In this document: piece by piece, positions 7,823-16,876 of the stretch
Position numbering within the stretch: position 1 is the stretch's first letter
Layout of the letters: every line of letters begins with the position of its first letter
NCBI GenBank assembly: GCA_964410945.1
Contig: CAYPJE010000004.1
Location: 1-64,000, forward strand
Direction of reading: 5' to 3'
DNA: 64,000 nucleotides
Source of the DNA: CAYPJE01 sp964410945
GTDB lineage: Bacteria > Fidelibacterota > Marinisomatia > Marinisomatales > TCS56
Notes under the pieces: model-generated
Databases searched by the model: none
Seen by the model: only the letters and a program-made list of their open reading frames with translations
Told to the model about the DNA's origin: nothing
Position numbers and translations under genes: made by a program

Positions 7823-8917
7823 TCAGGCAATGACAAAATTCTTGCCACTCAACTGAACTACCGCCTGTTTCAACTCCAGTTGCAGCAGGATCGTCAATAA
7901 AACCGTGATTTCCAATCCGGTGCGCGTAGCCAAATCGTCAATATGAATGGGATCATGCGACAGGTATTTGTACACTTTGTGCTCATCGTCGGTCAGATCG
8001 AGATTCAGTTTCTGCTGTCTTGCCACCCGTGGCTTAAACAATCTTGATTCCAGATTATTCAGTATTCCTGTACCATCGATAGCTGGTACTGCACCATGGG
8101 ATATTAACCGCAGTGTACCCACACTCTGTTTATCTGTTATCCGGCCCGGAACAGCAAAAACATCGCGATTCTGATCGATGGCATTAAGAGCCGTTAATAT
8201 CGCTCCGCTTCTATTCCCTGCTTCAACCACCACAGTTGCGTGGGAAAGTCCACTGATGATCCTGTTCCGCTGGGGAAAGTTTCCAGCATCCGGTTTGGTT
8301 CCCGGTGGAAACTCTGATATTATCGTTCCAGCTTCCCTGATCCTGTCAGCCAGTTTGCGATTTTCAGGTGGATAGACCACATCGATTCCGCTTCCCAAAA
8401 CGGCAATCGTTCGCCCTCCCTGCTGAACAGCAGTCTGATGGGCAATGGTATCGATACCACGGGCTAAACCACTCACAATCGTCAGATCGCTTTTTACCAG
8501 CTCTTTCACCAGGCTTATGGTAACAGTTCTCCCGTAGGCAGTCAGTTTCCTGGTTCCAACGACGGCAATACTGTCTTCCTGTTGTTCCAACTCCTGCCCC
8601 ATACAGAATAATATAACCGGAGGATCATATATTTTCTTCAGTAAAACCGGATAAGCCTGATCCCAGTAAGTAGTTATGAAACCATTAATAGAACGCACCG
8701 ATTTGAGGATTTTCTTACCGTAAGAATAATCGGAATAGGCACATATTTTCTGGGCTAGACCCACATCGATACCGTTAACCTGACAAAGTTTCTCTTGCGA
8801 CAGCTGGAACACGGTGTGGGGCTGGTGGTACTGACTAATCAGGCTGCGGATTCTGCTGGGGCCAATCCCTTTTATATTTAAGAGGTTCAGTAAGTGTATT
8901 AACTGGTCAGTCTGCAT
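7823..8917 (-). CDS. dprA: DNA-processing protein DprA
   Basis: 364 residues. A short N-terminal helix-hairpin-helix-like region (about 1-75, GIGPSRIRSL) precedes the Rossmann-like DprA core. The core shows VVGTRKLTAYG, SGLARGIDTIAH, VLGSGIDVVYPPENRKL and EFPPGTKP. A C-terminal winged helix (about 300-364) follows. DprA binds incoming single-stranded DNA and loads RecA during natural transformation. A ComEA-like DNA-binding protein is encoded about 3.2 kb upstream on the same strand, which suggests competence capability. The start overlaps the end of obg by 11 bases, indicating co-transcription and possible translational coupling. Confidence 0.96.
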   Translation of the reverse strand: MQTDQLIHLLNLLNIKGIGPSRIRSLISQYHQPHTVFQLSQEKLCQVNGIDVGLAQKICAYSDYSYGKKILKSVRSINGFITTYWDQAYPVLLKKIYDPPVILFCMGQELEQQEDSIAVVGTRKLTAYGRTVTISLVKELVKSDLTIVSGLARGIDTIAHQTAVQQGGRTIAVLGSGIDVVYPPENRKLADRIREAGTIISEFPPGTKPDAGNFPQRNRIISGLSHATVVVEAGNRSGAILTALNAIDQNRDVFAVPGRITDKQSVGTLRLISHGAVPAIDGTGILNNLESRLFKPRVARQQKLNLDLTDDEHKVYKYLSHDPIHIDDLATRTGLEITVLLTILLQLELKQAVVQLSGKNFVIA

Positions 8918-9884
8918 CGAGAATCCGGGCTATATCATTGATCAGTCGGTCAATACCGGCACCGGAAACTGAAGATATCGCGCGGAATTCGTCGGGAAAA
9001 TTATCCCAGTTGGGATAATCGTAGTCAGATGGGAATATGTCATCCTTAGTGCGTACAATAAGGTATTTTTTTAAACTCATATCACGGTTAAAATTCAATA
9101 ATTCAGCCTGAAGGGTGTTGAAGACCTGGATGGGATCTTCCTCGCTGCCGTCAATCAAATACAATAATACTTTTGTACGTTCAATATGTTGAAGAAACTG
9201 GTGTCCGAGCCCCTTACCTTCCGCAGCACCTTCGATCAAACCAGGGATATCGGCCATCACAAATGATTTGTAGTCACCATACTTCACGATTCCAAGGTTG
9301 GGCTGCAGAGTCGTAAACGGGTAATCGGCAATTTTTGGACGGGCGGCCGATATTCTGGAAATCAACGTTGATTTGCCGGCATTCGGTAAACCGACCAGAC
9401 CCACATCGGCCAGAAGTTTTAATTCCAGATCGAATTTCCCCTGTTCGCCCGGTAATCCCGGTTGGGCATAACGCGGTGTTTGATTTGTGGCTGATTTGAA
9501 GTTATTATTACCCTTGCCACCCTTACCCCCAAGGCAGGCAATAAAACGCTGATTATCAGTGGTTAAATCGGCTAATACATCGCCTGTACCGGCTGCCTTG
9601 ATCAAAGTGCCGGCCGGAACCCTGATTACTATATCCTCCCCATTTTTCCCACTTTTAAGGGCTGAACTTCCCGGTTGACCATTCTCAGCTTTATAAATAC
9701 GCCGATAACGTAGATCACTCAACGTGTTCAGGTGCCCATCAACCTGAAAGATGATATCACCACCCTTGCCGCCATCACCGCCATCGGGTCCGCCTTTGGG
9801 GATAAATTTTTCCCGTCGAAAGCTTACGGCACCGGGTCCGCCATTACCGGCAACTAATTCTATCTGGGCTGAATCAATCAGCAT
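8907..9884 (-). CDS. obg: Obg-family ribosome-assembly GTPase
   Basis: 325 residues. The glycine-rich Obg fold covers 1-157 (GGPDGGDGGKGG), and the G domain starts at G1 GLPNAGKS (165-172). G3 is DIPGLIEGA. G4 is TKDD instead of the usual NKxD, a mild oddity. There is no extended C-terminal OCT domain, so this is the short form. Obg acts in 50S subunit maturation and stress signalling in the cytoplasm. It is the upstream partner of dprA and lies 39 bases below the FmdB-like gene. Confidence 0.96.
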   Translation of the reverse strand: MLIDSAQIELVAGNGGPGAVSFRREKFIPKGGPDGGDGGKGGDIIFQVDGHLNTLSDLRYRRIYKAENGQPGSSALKSGKNGEDIVIRVPAGTLIKAAGTGDVLADLTTDNQRFIACLGGKGGKGNNNFKSATNQTPRYAQPGLPGEQGKFDLELKLLADVGLVGLPNAGKSTLISRISAARPKIADYPFTTLQPNLGIVKYGDYKSFVMADIPGLIEGAAEGKGLGHQFLQHIERTKVLLYLIDGSEEDPIQVFNTLQAELLNFNRDMSLKKYLIVRTKDDIFPSDYDYPNWDNFPDEFRAISSVSGAGIDRLINDIARILDAD

Positions 9885-9923
9885 ATCTCAGGAATTCCTT
9901 TAATCATGATAAAATAGGGAAAA

Positions 9924-10196
9924 TCATTTGACCTTTGATTCAGTTTTAGCTTGGGATTTGGCTTCTTTTTTGGGCTTATTCCCACCATTGCCAGATGCTG
10001 AAGAACCTGGTGTCTTACCCTTATAATCAGTGATATAAAAACCCGAACCTTTGAAAATCAATCCGGAGCCACCACTGATCACACGCTTCACTTCACCTTC
10101 GCAGCGCGGACATATTTTCAATGGTTCCTCAAACATGGATTGAAAATGCTCAAAAACATATTCACAATTGGTACAGCGATAATCATATGTCGGCAT
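9924..10196 (-). CDS. FmdB-family zinc-ribbon protein
   Basis: 90 residues. A single zinc ribbon with Cys8, Cys11, Cys29 and Cys32 (MPTYDYRCTNC, CPRC) is followed by the family's GSGFYITDYK segment and a low-complexity Lys/Ser/Ala tail. The molecular role of this small family is poorly defined; proposals include regulation. It lies between coaD and obg on the same strand. Confidence 0.9.
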   Translation of the reverse strand: MPTYDYRCTNCEYVFEHFQSMFEEPLKICPRCEGEVKRVISGGSGLIFKGSGFYITDYKGKTPGSSASGNGGNKPKKEAKSQAKTESKVK

Positions 10197-10237
10197 AAAC
10201 CTTAATTCCTTTATATCATATCAACAATCAAAACAGG

Positions 10238-10717
10238 TTACTTCGATAATTTTTTCTGCAGCGCTTCGAGAACATTCCCGGGAATAAAATCATGTACATT
10301 GCCGCCCAATCTGACAATATCCTTGATCACAGTCGAATTCAGATGGATAAATTTCTCACTTGGAATCATCAGGATTGTTGAGACCTCAGAATTCAGATGG
10401 TAATTCATCATGGCCATTTGAAATTCATATTCGAAATCACTTACGTGCCTTAGCCCTCTTATCAATGCCACTGCCGCTTCCTCATGGGCTACATTAGCAA
10501 TCAGGTTTTCCGAAGAAATTACTGTGACATTTTCCATTTCCTGTATTGACTCTTCGATCAAGGCAACACGTTCAGCAGTAGTGAACAATGGCTGCTTGGA
10601 GGGATTGACCGCCACTACAAAAAGGACTTCATCAAATAACTTGGCGGCTCTTTTAGCAATATCCAAATGGCCAAAGGTAACCGGATCAAAAGTACCGGGA
10701 TAGATTACTTTTTTCAT
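10238..10717 (-). CDS. coaD: Phosphopantetheine adenylyltransferase
   Basis: 159 residues, the normal size. The nucleotidyltransferase motif TFGH (14-17, in PGTFDPVTFGHLDIAKRA) and the C-terminal LNSTVIKDIVRLGG segment (ISSSxVKE-type) are present. It catalyses the fourth step of CoA synthesis, joining ATP and 4'-phosphopantetheine. The start overlaps the stop of rsmD by 4 bases, the common rsmD-coaD pairing. Confidence 0.97.
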   Translation of the reverse strand: MKKVIYPGTFDPVTFGHLDIAKRAAKLFDEVLFVVAVNPSKQPLFTTAERVALIEESIQEMENVTVISSENLIANVAHEEAAVALIRGLRHVSDFEYEFQMAMMNYHLNSEVSTILMIPSEKFIHLNSTVIKDIVRLGGNVHDFIPGNVLEALQKKLSK

Positions 10718-11229
10718 CCTAATGACTCCCAGAAAGTAATTCGGGTATTCCCATATATCTTTTCACGATAATATCCTGTTGGAATCTCGTCATCCAAAGC
10801 CGATTCCAGAATAAAAACACCTTTATCTTTAAGATGTTCGCAACAGGCTGCCGATAATGTAACCAGGTCTATCCGGCCATATGGTGGATCGGCAATAACC
10901 AAATCATAAGTACCGGCTGATTTCAAAAATGAAAATGCATCCGCCCTGATTATTCGGAAATCGGCACCACGAAATTTAGAACTATTTTTTTTTAATAATT
11001 TTATTATTTGCCAATTGATGTCAACCGAGGTGACTTCGGCAGCTCCCCGGCTGGCAGACTCAAATCCGAGAATACCGGAGCCGGCAAATAAATCCAGTAC
11101 AGTATAACCAGACAAATCGCCCAGGATATCAAATATACTCTTCCGGATCCGGGACGTGGTGGGACGATAAATGGATCCTGGTAATGATTCCACTTTGTGG
11201 CCTTTATATTTGCCGGCGAGTATATTCAT
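10714..11229 (-). CDS. rsmD: 16S rRNA guanine-966 N2-methyltransferase
   Basis: 171 residues. The class I methyltransferase fold has the SAM-binding block LDLFAGSGILGFE and the N-methylation motif ADPPYG. The N-terminus RPTTSRIRKSIFDIL is diagnostic of RsmD. It modifies G966 of 16S rRNA in the 30S subunit. Operon with coaD (4-base overlap). Confidence 0.96.
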   Translation of the reverse strand: MNILAGKYKGHKVESLPGSIYRPTTSRIRKSIFDILGDLSGYTVLDLFAGSGILGFESASRGAAEVTSVDINWQIIKLLKKNSSKFRGADFRIIRADAFSFLKSAGTYDLVIADPPYGRIDLVTLSAACCEHLKDKGVFILESALDDEIPTGYYREKIYGNTRITFWESLG

Positions 11230-11332
11230 TTTTCAGTGGCTAATAAAACAACCGGCCAACTTATACAGTCGGCCGATCAATAATAATCAAGTAAGTTCAG
11301 TTTGTGAAATACTAATCCGAAGAACAGCCCGA

Positions 11333-12073
11333 TTATTTCCAGCTCGGAACACCATCTTCAACATAGCCATGATTCTTGGCACGAAAGGCAAAAATCAAAT
11401 AACGATTCTCTTTTATTTCTTCCTTGATCGGACTGGCCACTTTAATCCCACCATCGACGGTAACTTCATAGGCTTCCCCTGTCAATGGGCAATTAAGGAA
11501 GCTTGAATCGGGACGATAACTTTCGTAATACTCTACATTCTCAACACGCTCCTGCAGTGTTTCTCCGATCATATCAACAAAGGTTGGATTTTCTTTAGCT
11601 GCCGCCAGTTCATTTTCACGGACATAACTGGTATCGTAAGCATCACGTTCATCAATATAATTAACAATAGTAAACTGACTGTATTCAATTGTGTCTTTTC
11701 GATTTCGGGCAAAACCAAAGGTCGTATCAAAAACTACATCCCAGCCTTTATTCACAGTGATATCCAATGGTTTATCATAAAGATAAAGAACCTGTTCTTC
11801 AAGGTAAGTAGAATCTGCTACCAGGGAATCCCGCACGGCGTTGACAACATTCATCGCCCATATCGGATCACTGGTATATTCCCCTGCTAACTGATAATAA
11901 AAATCCTCGATGTCATAGATATTTGTCATTCTGAAATGACTCAATTTTTCGATTGCTTCCTCTTCATCCCAGATCGCACGAGGAACATAAATTGAAATGA
12001 TCATAAACAGGATGGCAAATACTGTAATTATTTCCAACCCGTCGGCTAATAAAACTTTTTTTCGCGCATTCAT
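11333..12073 (-). CDS. Membrane-anchored protein of unknown function
   Basis: 246 residues. A short basic N-terminus (MNARKKV) and one hydrophobic segment (about 14-31) predict a single N-terminal membrane anchor with the rest outside the cytoplasm. The remainder is acidic and Tyr-rich, with a C-terminal NCPLTGEAYEV segment that resembles tails of pseudopilin-like proteins only loosely. I do not recognise the family. It follows the comEA-like gene by 17 bases and precedes rsmD, so it is probably co-transcribed with dnaJ-comEA. Confidence 0.75.
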   Translation of the reverse strand: MNARKKVLLADGLEIITVFAILFMIISIYVPRAIWDEEEAIEKLSHFRMTNIYDIEDFYYQLAGEYTSDPIWAMNVVNAVRDSLVADSTYLEEQVLYLYDKPLDITVNKGWDVVFDTTFGFARNRKDTIEYSQFTIVNYIDERDAYDTSYVRENELAAAKENPTFVDMIGETLQERVENVEYYESYRPDSSFLNCPLTGEAYEVTVDGGIKVASPIKEEIKENRYLIFAFRAKNHGYVEDGVPSWK

Positions 12074-12090
12074 TAATCAAACCCCTAGTA

Positions 12091-12513
12091 TCACAGAGTT
12101 ACCATATTGCGAAGACCTTCTACAGTCTTTGTGCCAATACCTTTAACATTTTTAAGCTCATCAATGTCATTAAAGTTACCAAATTCTTCCCGATAACGTA
12201 TAATCCTTTCTGCACTGACTGGTCCAATTTTCGGCAATGAAATCAATTCGTCTTTTCCGGCGGTATTAATATTGACTAAAGCTGTAATCAATGAGTCAGA
12301 TTGTTTACCGGAAGCCGGAGAAACCGACGCAACCGAGTCCTGTATACTGGCAGTACGATCACTAAAACCTGCGACCTCTTCTTCGACTGCAGTAACAAGA
12401 ACTTCATCAGTATAAATAAAATTGCGGTAGATGCTAATACCAGTCCCGAGAACAATTGCACCGGCCAGAAAATTTATAATCAACCGCTCCTGTTTGGTAA
12501 AATTCACAATCAA
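12091..12513 (-). CDS. ComEA-like helix-hairpin-helix DNA-binding protein
   Basis: 140 residues. One N-terminal membrane segment (about 12-28), a Ser-rich linker, then two tandem helix-hairpin-helix motifs (about 78-140: NINTAGKDELISLPKIGP and LKNVKGIGTKTVEGL). ComEA binds incoming double-stranded DNA outside the inner membrane during transformation. With dprA in the same region it suggests natural competence. Its start overlaps the end of dnaJ by 4 bases. Confidence 0.9.
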   Translation of the reverse strand: MIVNFTKQERLIINFLAGAIVLGTGISIYRNFIYTDEVLVTAVEEEVAGFSDRTASIQDSVASVSPASGKQSDSLITALVNINTAGKDELISLPKIGPVSAERIIRYREEFGNFNDIDELKNVKGIGTKTVEGLRNMVTL

Positions 12514-13652
12514 ATAGCCATTTTATGAAATGACACCTTTGTTTTATTCTTTGACCGGTCTAATTCTTTCAATATCGACTTTTCATGAGGCGTTATTTTT
12601 TTGGGAGTAACAACCTGCACCTTTATCAACTGATCACCGTTGCGTGAACTATTCAGCTCCGGCAGACCTTTAGATCGCATACGTAGGATTGTTCCGGACT
12701 GCAATCCGGATGGAATTTTCAGATTTGCCCTACCGTCCAGAGTGGGCACTTCAATTTCATCTCCCAGAACCGCCTGGGTGAATGATATTCGTGCCTCGAT
12801 AAAAATATCATTACCGTGGCGCATAAAGAATTCGTGTTCTTCTTCTTCAAAAAAGACCACCAGGTCGCCGTTCATAATACCTTTACCGCCCTGATTACCC
12901 TGACCACGCAAAGACATATAATTACCAGTGGCAACTCCGGCTGGTACACTGATCTTGATTTCAACTGTTTTCCTGTTCGTACCATCACCGCCACAGCTTG
13001 TACAACGTTGCTCGACCATTTCACCCGTTCCACCACAAACCGGGCATTCACGGACCACAACTGACTGGCCGAATAAACTGCGGCTCATCTGTCTGATCTG
13101 TCCGCTGCCACCGCAATGACGGCAGGAAGTCGGTTGAGTCCCTGGTTTAGCACCGCTTCCGTCACATTTATCACAAACTTCCTGACGCTTGACTTTTACT
13201 GTTTTATCAATACCTGTATAAATTTCTTCCAGCGTCAGTTTCAGGGCAATTTTCATATTCTTGGCTTTACGGACCTGCTGACGCTGCCGGCCACCGCCAA
13301 AGAAATCGTCAAAACCGCCAAAGCCACCTCCGCTGCCACCGAAGCCATCCATGAAAATTCGCAGGGCATCAGACAGGTCAAAGCCACCGAAACCGGAGAA
13401 ACCGCCGCCAAAGCCACCAGCCTGGTCCCCCATTCCAACACCGGCATGACCGAACTGATCATATTGGCTGCGTTTCTGATTATCATTGAGAACGGCATAT
13501 GCTTCGGCTGCTTCCTTGAAATTCTTTTCCGCTTCCTGATCACCAGGATTACGATCAGGGTGGTACTTCATTGCTATCTTACGATAAGCTTTCTTAATCT
13601 CATCTTTCGAGGCTGATTTATCAACCCCTAATACTTCGTATAAATCTCTCAT
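12510..13652 (-). CDS. dnaJ: Chaperone DnaJ (Hsp40)
   Basis: 380 residues. J domain 1-70 with the HPDRNPGD loop, a Gly/Phe linker (about 72-125), four zinc-finger repeats (CDKCDGSG, CRHCGGSG, CPVCGGTG, CTSCGGDG), then the substrate-binding C-terminal domains. Stimulates DnaK ATPase and delivers unfolded clients. It is the third gene of hrcA-grpE-dnaJ, overlapping grpE by 4 bases. dnaK is not in the window. Confidence 0.98.
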   Translation of the reverse strand: MRDLYEVLGVDKSASKDEIKKAYRKIAMKYHPDRNPGDQEAEKNFKEAAEAYAVLNDNQKRSQYDQFGHAGVGMGDQAGGFGGGFSGFGGFDLSDALRIFMDGFGGSGGGFGGFDDFFGGGRQRQQVRKAKNMKIALKLTLEEIYTGIDKTVKVKRQEVCDKCDGSGAKPGTQPTSCRHCGGSGQIRQMSRSLFGQSVVVRECPVCGGTGEMVEQRCTSCGGDGTNRKTVEIKISVPAGVATGNYMSLRGQGNQGGKGIMNGDLVVFFEEEEHEFFMRHGNDIFIEARISFTQAVLGDEIEVPTLDGRANLKIPSGLQSGTILRMRSKGLPELNSSRNGDQLIKVQVVTPKKITPHEKSILKELDRSKNKTKVSFHKMAI

Positions 13653-14221
13653 TTATTATTCACCACCACCTTGGCATGGCGCAGTACTTTATCTTTGTAC
13701 TTATATCCTTTTTCGTATTCCTGGGTAATTTCATGTTCCTTGGCACCGTCCTGCTGTACCACCATCATGGCATCATGCAGTTCGGCGTCCAGAATCTCGC
13801 CAATTGATTGAAACGCCTCGACGCCCTGCTCAGATAAAGCTTTCCGGAACTTGGTAAGAATCATTTCGATCCCTTTCCGCGTGGCAGTATGCGCCGCTTC
13901 ATTATTTTCCTTAGCCACGGATTCGCCGACACGCTCCAGGTCGTCGATAATAGGCAACAGTCCTTTGATCAGGCTCTGGCCTTCGTATTGAAGCAATTTG
14001 ACAATTTCCTGTTCTTTCCGGCGCCGATAATTGTCAAATTCAGCCCGCAGCCGCAAAACCTTATCTTCCAGTTCTTTGTTCTTTGCTGTTAGAACCTCCA
14101 GTTTTTTATCCGTGGCTTTAACTTTTGCTTTAGCAGCGGTAGTCTTGGAAGAAGCTGGTTTGGCTTCTTTCTTTTTAGCAGTTGTTTTCGGCTTTGATTT
14201 GGCAGCCTTTTCAGCAGACAT
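13649..14221 (-). CDS. grpE: Nucleotide-exchange factor GrpE
   Basis: 190 residues. A Lys/Ala-rich low-complexity head (about 1-40), a long coiled coil (about 40-90), then the conserved beta domain. The C-terminal GYKYKDKVLRHAKVVV is the GrpE signature end. Releases ADP from DnaK. Start overlaps hrcA by 11 bases. Confidence 0.97.
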   Translation of the reverse strand: MSAEKAAKSKPKTTAKKKEAKPASSKTTAAKAKVKATDKKLEVLTAKNKELEDKVLRLRAEFDNYRRRKEQEIVKLLQYEGQSLIKGLLPIIDDLERVGESVAKENNEAAHTATRKGIEMILTKFRKALSEQGVEAFQSIGEILDAELHDAMMVVQQDGAKEHEITQEYEKGYKYKDKVLRHAKVVVNNK

Positions 14222-15242
14222 CAGGTAAAATCTCCGTAAAATCGTTCAGTATGTTTACAATATGCTGGTAGGGAATCCGGGTAGGTCCGATTACAATCAA
14301 CTGGCCCTGCAGATTGGTGGAATTAAAACGTGACGTAACCAACGAGCAGTGATCCAGATCCACGGCCTTGTTTTCACTACCGATAAAAATGCTTTTTTCC
14401 TCGTTTTTCATTACATCAGACAGTAAATCCGTAATTCTGTTTGAATCTAACGCTGCAATGGTCTTTTGCAGCACGGTAATATCCTGGAATTCCGGGTGCT
14501 GCAATAATGATGTCAACGTAGATTGATAAATTAAGGTATTATTTGAAAGCGTAAAATAATGGATCGGATCATTGATTAGAATCTGGATGATTTCGTGGTT
14601 ATACAGTTCCGAATCCTTCAACCTGTGGTAAATCGTATCCTGAATCTCCCTCAATGAAAGACCCAGCAATTTTTCTTTCAGAATCGTTGATACCGAACCC
14701 AGCATATCAGGATTAATCATAATATTCAGGTTCAGCGTGATCGAGCGGACCAAACCGGATTTCATAGCTAAAACCAGCATGATCCGGTCGGAGGATAGCC
14801 GCACCAGCTCCAGTTCAGTCAGGATGCTGTCCTGATAATGACCAATTACTACCAGACCAAAAAACTGGCTGATTTGAGCCAGCAGACCGGCCACCGCATT
14901 CATCATTTCATCTACATTATCGGAAACCTGTGTCAGAAGCTGTTCCAGATTGGGCATCGTACTTAAACCCGAAACATTGCGCTCCATCAGTTGATCCACA
15001 TAATAGCGGTATCCGAATTCGGTTGGAACTCGCCCTGATGACGTATGGGTATGCGTCAACAACCCGATTGATTCCAGTTGGGCCAGATCGTTTCTGATTG
15101 TAGCCGGACTGTAAGGCAGTAAATGCTGTTTCTTGAGAAAATTCGATCCGATTGGATTCATCGTATCGATATAATCCTCAATAGTAGCCTTGAGAATCAG
15201 TCGTTCACGCTCAGTCAATTTTATATTTGCGACAGAAATCAT
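14211..15242 (-). CDS. hrcA: Heat-inducible transcription repressor HrcA
   Basis: 343 residues. The N-terminal winged helix includes YSPATIRNDLAQLE and HTSSGRVPTEFGYRYYVD, followed by the GAF-like dimer domain. HrcA normally represses chaperone operons through CIRCE (TTAGCACTC-N9-GAGTGCTAA), with activity set by GroEL. I find no CIRCE upstream of this gene; it lies only 53 bases below ftsX, so transcription may come from the ftsEX side. Regulatory targets are probably elsewhere in the genome. Confidence 0.96.
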   Translation of the reverse strand: MISVANIKLTERERLILKATIEDYIDTMNPIGSNFLKKQHLLPYSPATIRNDLAQLESIGLLTHTHTSSGRVPTEFGYRYYVDQLMERNVSGLSTMPNLEQLLTQVSDNVDEMMNAVAGLLAQISQFFGLVVIGHYQDSILTELELVRLSSDRIMLVLAMKSGLVRSITLNLNIMINPDMLGSVSTILKEKLLGLSLREIQDTIYHRLKDSELYNHEIIQILINDPIHYFTLSNNTLIYQSTLTSLLQHPEFQDITVLQKTIAALDSNRITDLLSDVMKNEEKSIFIGSENKAVDLDHCSLVTSRFNSTNLQGQLIVIGPTRIPYQHIVNILNDFTEILPDVC

Positions 15243-15295
15243 GACCTTGATTTTAGACCGATTGAAAAAATTGAGTCAAGTTGAAATAGGTAACC

Positions 15296-16165
15296 CTACT
15301 TCAACATCCTGGTTGTGGCCCGGCTGGCTCCCAGCATCCCGATGATTATAGCGGTTGCGATTAACCACAAATCGGCGAATATATCATGTGACAATCGCAC
15401 ACGGGTCGTAACCATGGCAATAAAATGATTCCCTGCTGTGATAGTTCCATATAGGGCCAGGCTGGCCAGCAAGGCGCCAATCAGACCCTGTAATATTCCA
15501 TCGATAATGAATGGTATTTTAATAAATGTACGGCTGGCACCAACCAACTGCAGAGCCCGTACCAGGTCAGAGCGAATATAGAAGGTCAATTTGATCGTAT
15601 TTGAAATTATTAAAACAGTGACCAGGAGAACAGCTGCAGCTGCCACCACGATGATTTTATATATTAATTCGTAGTAGCGTTCGATTCGGCTGATTAGCCG
15701 GCCCTGAAAGTTGATTTCATCAACTCCTTCGATTGTTTGTATCTTGTCAATGATCTGATCGATCTCAGCAGTTGATGATATGGTCCGGCTGATATTGACA
15801 ACGCAGCTGGTGGGCAATGGATTCGAATCCAGGATTGTCATGATATCCTCACCAAACTGCTGCTTGAATATCCGCGCCGCGTCAGCCTGCCCGATTAAAG
15901 TGGCAGATCGTACACCGGGAATTTTCTGTATGGTGGCAGTCAACTCCTGCGCCTGATTATCATTGATATCCGAATTGTAAAATACCTCAACCTTATATTT
16001 CGACCTGAGATACATCATGATCTTCTGGGAGTTATCACCGATGGTAAACAAGATACCAATCAGATAGAGAGTGAAGAAAACCGATACGATCGATGTTAGC
16101 GTGGACAGCTTAAAGCGCCACAAATTTTTAAATCCTTCTCCCAGCAGGAATAACAGCTTATCCAT
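15296..16165 (-). CDS. ftsX: Cell-division ABC permease FtsX
   Basis: 289 residues. One N-terminal transmembrane helix, a periplasmic domain (about 45-165), then three helices in the FtsX/MacB-type permease module. With FtsE it links the divisome to peptidoglycan hydrolases at the septum. It starts 2 bases after the ftsE stop, with tight operon spacing. Confidence 0.93.
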   Translation of the reverse strand: MDKLLFLLGEGFKNLWRFKLSTLTSIVSVFFTLYLIGILFTIGDNSQKIMMYLRSKYKVEVFYNSDINDNQAQELTATIQKIPGVRSATLIGQADAARIFKQQFGEDIMTILDSNPLPTSCVVNISRTISSTAEIDQIIDKIQTIEGVDEINFQGRLISRIERYYELIYKIIVVAAAAVLLVTVLIISNTIKLTFYIRSDLVRALQLVGASRTFIKIPFIIDGILQGLIGALLASLALYGTITAGNHFIAMVTTRVRLSHDIFADLWLIATAIIIGMLGASRATTRMLK

Positions 16166-16167
16166 CG

Positions 16168-16818
16168 CTAAGCCCGCAGTTTACCTTCCTGAATCTGTAC
16201 TATCCGGTGGCCCCGGTCCCTGATTAAAGTATAGTTGTGTGAAGCCATGAAAATACCAGTACCGGAATCGTTAATCTTATCCATCAATTCCAGCAGGTCG
16301 TAGGCTGTTATCGGATCGAGATTACCGGTGGGTTCATCCGCTAAAATGAATTGCGGCCGCTTAACCAATGCGCGGGCAATACAGGCCCTTTGCTGTTCAC
16401 CTCCGGATAATTCATTCGAATAATGGGACGCTTTGGCATACAATCCCACTTCATTCAACATATGATCGACCCGCTCTTTGATTTCACTGCGGGTCATTCC
16501 AATTACATGTAACGGCAGGGCCACATTTGAGAACAGGTTTCTGTCGCTCAGCAGATTATAATCCTGGAAAATCATCCCGATACTCTGCCTGATTTTCGGG
16601 ATATGACGACGTTTGATTTTTTTGGTATCCTGACCATTGATTATTACCTGGCCGGAATCAGGAAACAACTCCAGATAAACCAGTCGCATCAGAGTGGTCT
16701 TACCCGAACCGGTCGGACCGATAATAAATGTAAAGCTGTTCTTCTCTAATTGAAGATCGACTTCCGAGACACCAATCCACTTGCTGTAGGAATAACTTGC
16801 TTTATTCAGGCTGATCAT
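16168..16818 (-). CDS. ftsE: Cell-division ATP-binding protein FtsE
   Basis: 216 residues. Walker A GPTGSGKT, Q-loop MIFQDYNLL, signature LSGGEQQ, Walker B FILADEPTGNLD and H-loop MASHN are all intact. Cytoplasmic ATPase partner of FtsX. In this operon it is followed by ftsX, hrcA, grpE and dnaJ. Confidence 0.95.
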   Translation of the reverse strand: MISLNKASYSYSKWIGVSEVDLQLEKNSFTFIIGPTGSGKTTLMRLVYLELFPDSGQVIINGQDTKKIKRRHIPKIRQSIGMIFQDYNLLSDRNLFSNVALPLHVIGMTRSEIKERVDHMLNEVGLYAKASHYSNELSGGEQQRACIARALVKRPQFILADEPTGNLDPITAYDLLELMDKINDSGTGIFMASHNYTLIRDRGHRIVQIQEGKLRA

Positions 16819-16876
16819 TAACTGATAATATCTAACATTTCAATTATTATTTTCTGGGCAGAATATACACCAATTT

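Noticed and set aside
10714..10717. Short gene overlaps as signs of misassembly
   Set aside because: 4-base ATGA overlaps recur throughout and fit normal translational coupling.
13116..13616. Open frame of 166 codons antisense to dnaJ
   Set aside because: A composition effect of the Gly-rich dnaJ region on the opposite strand; the product is low complexity.
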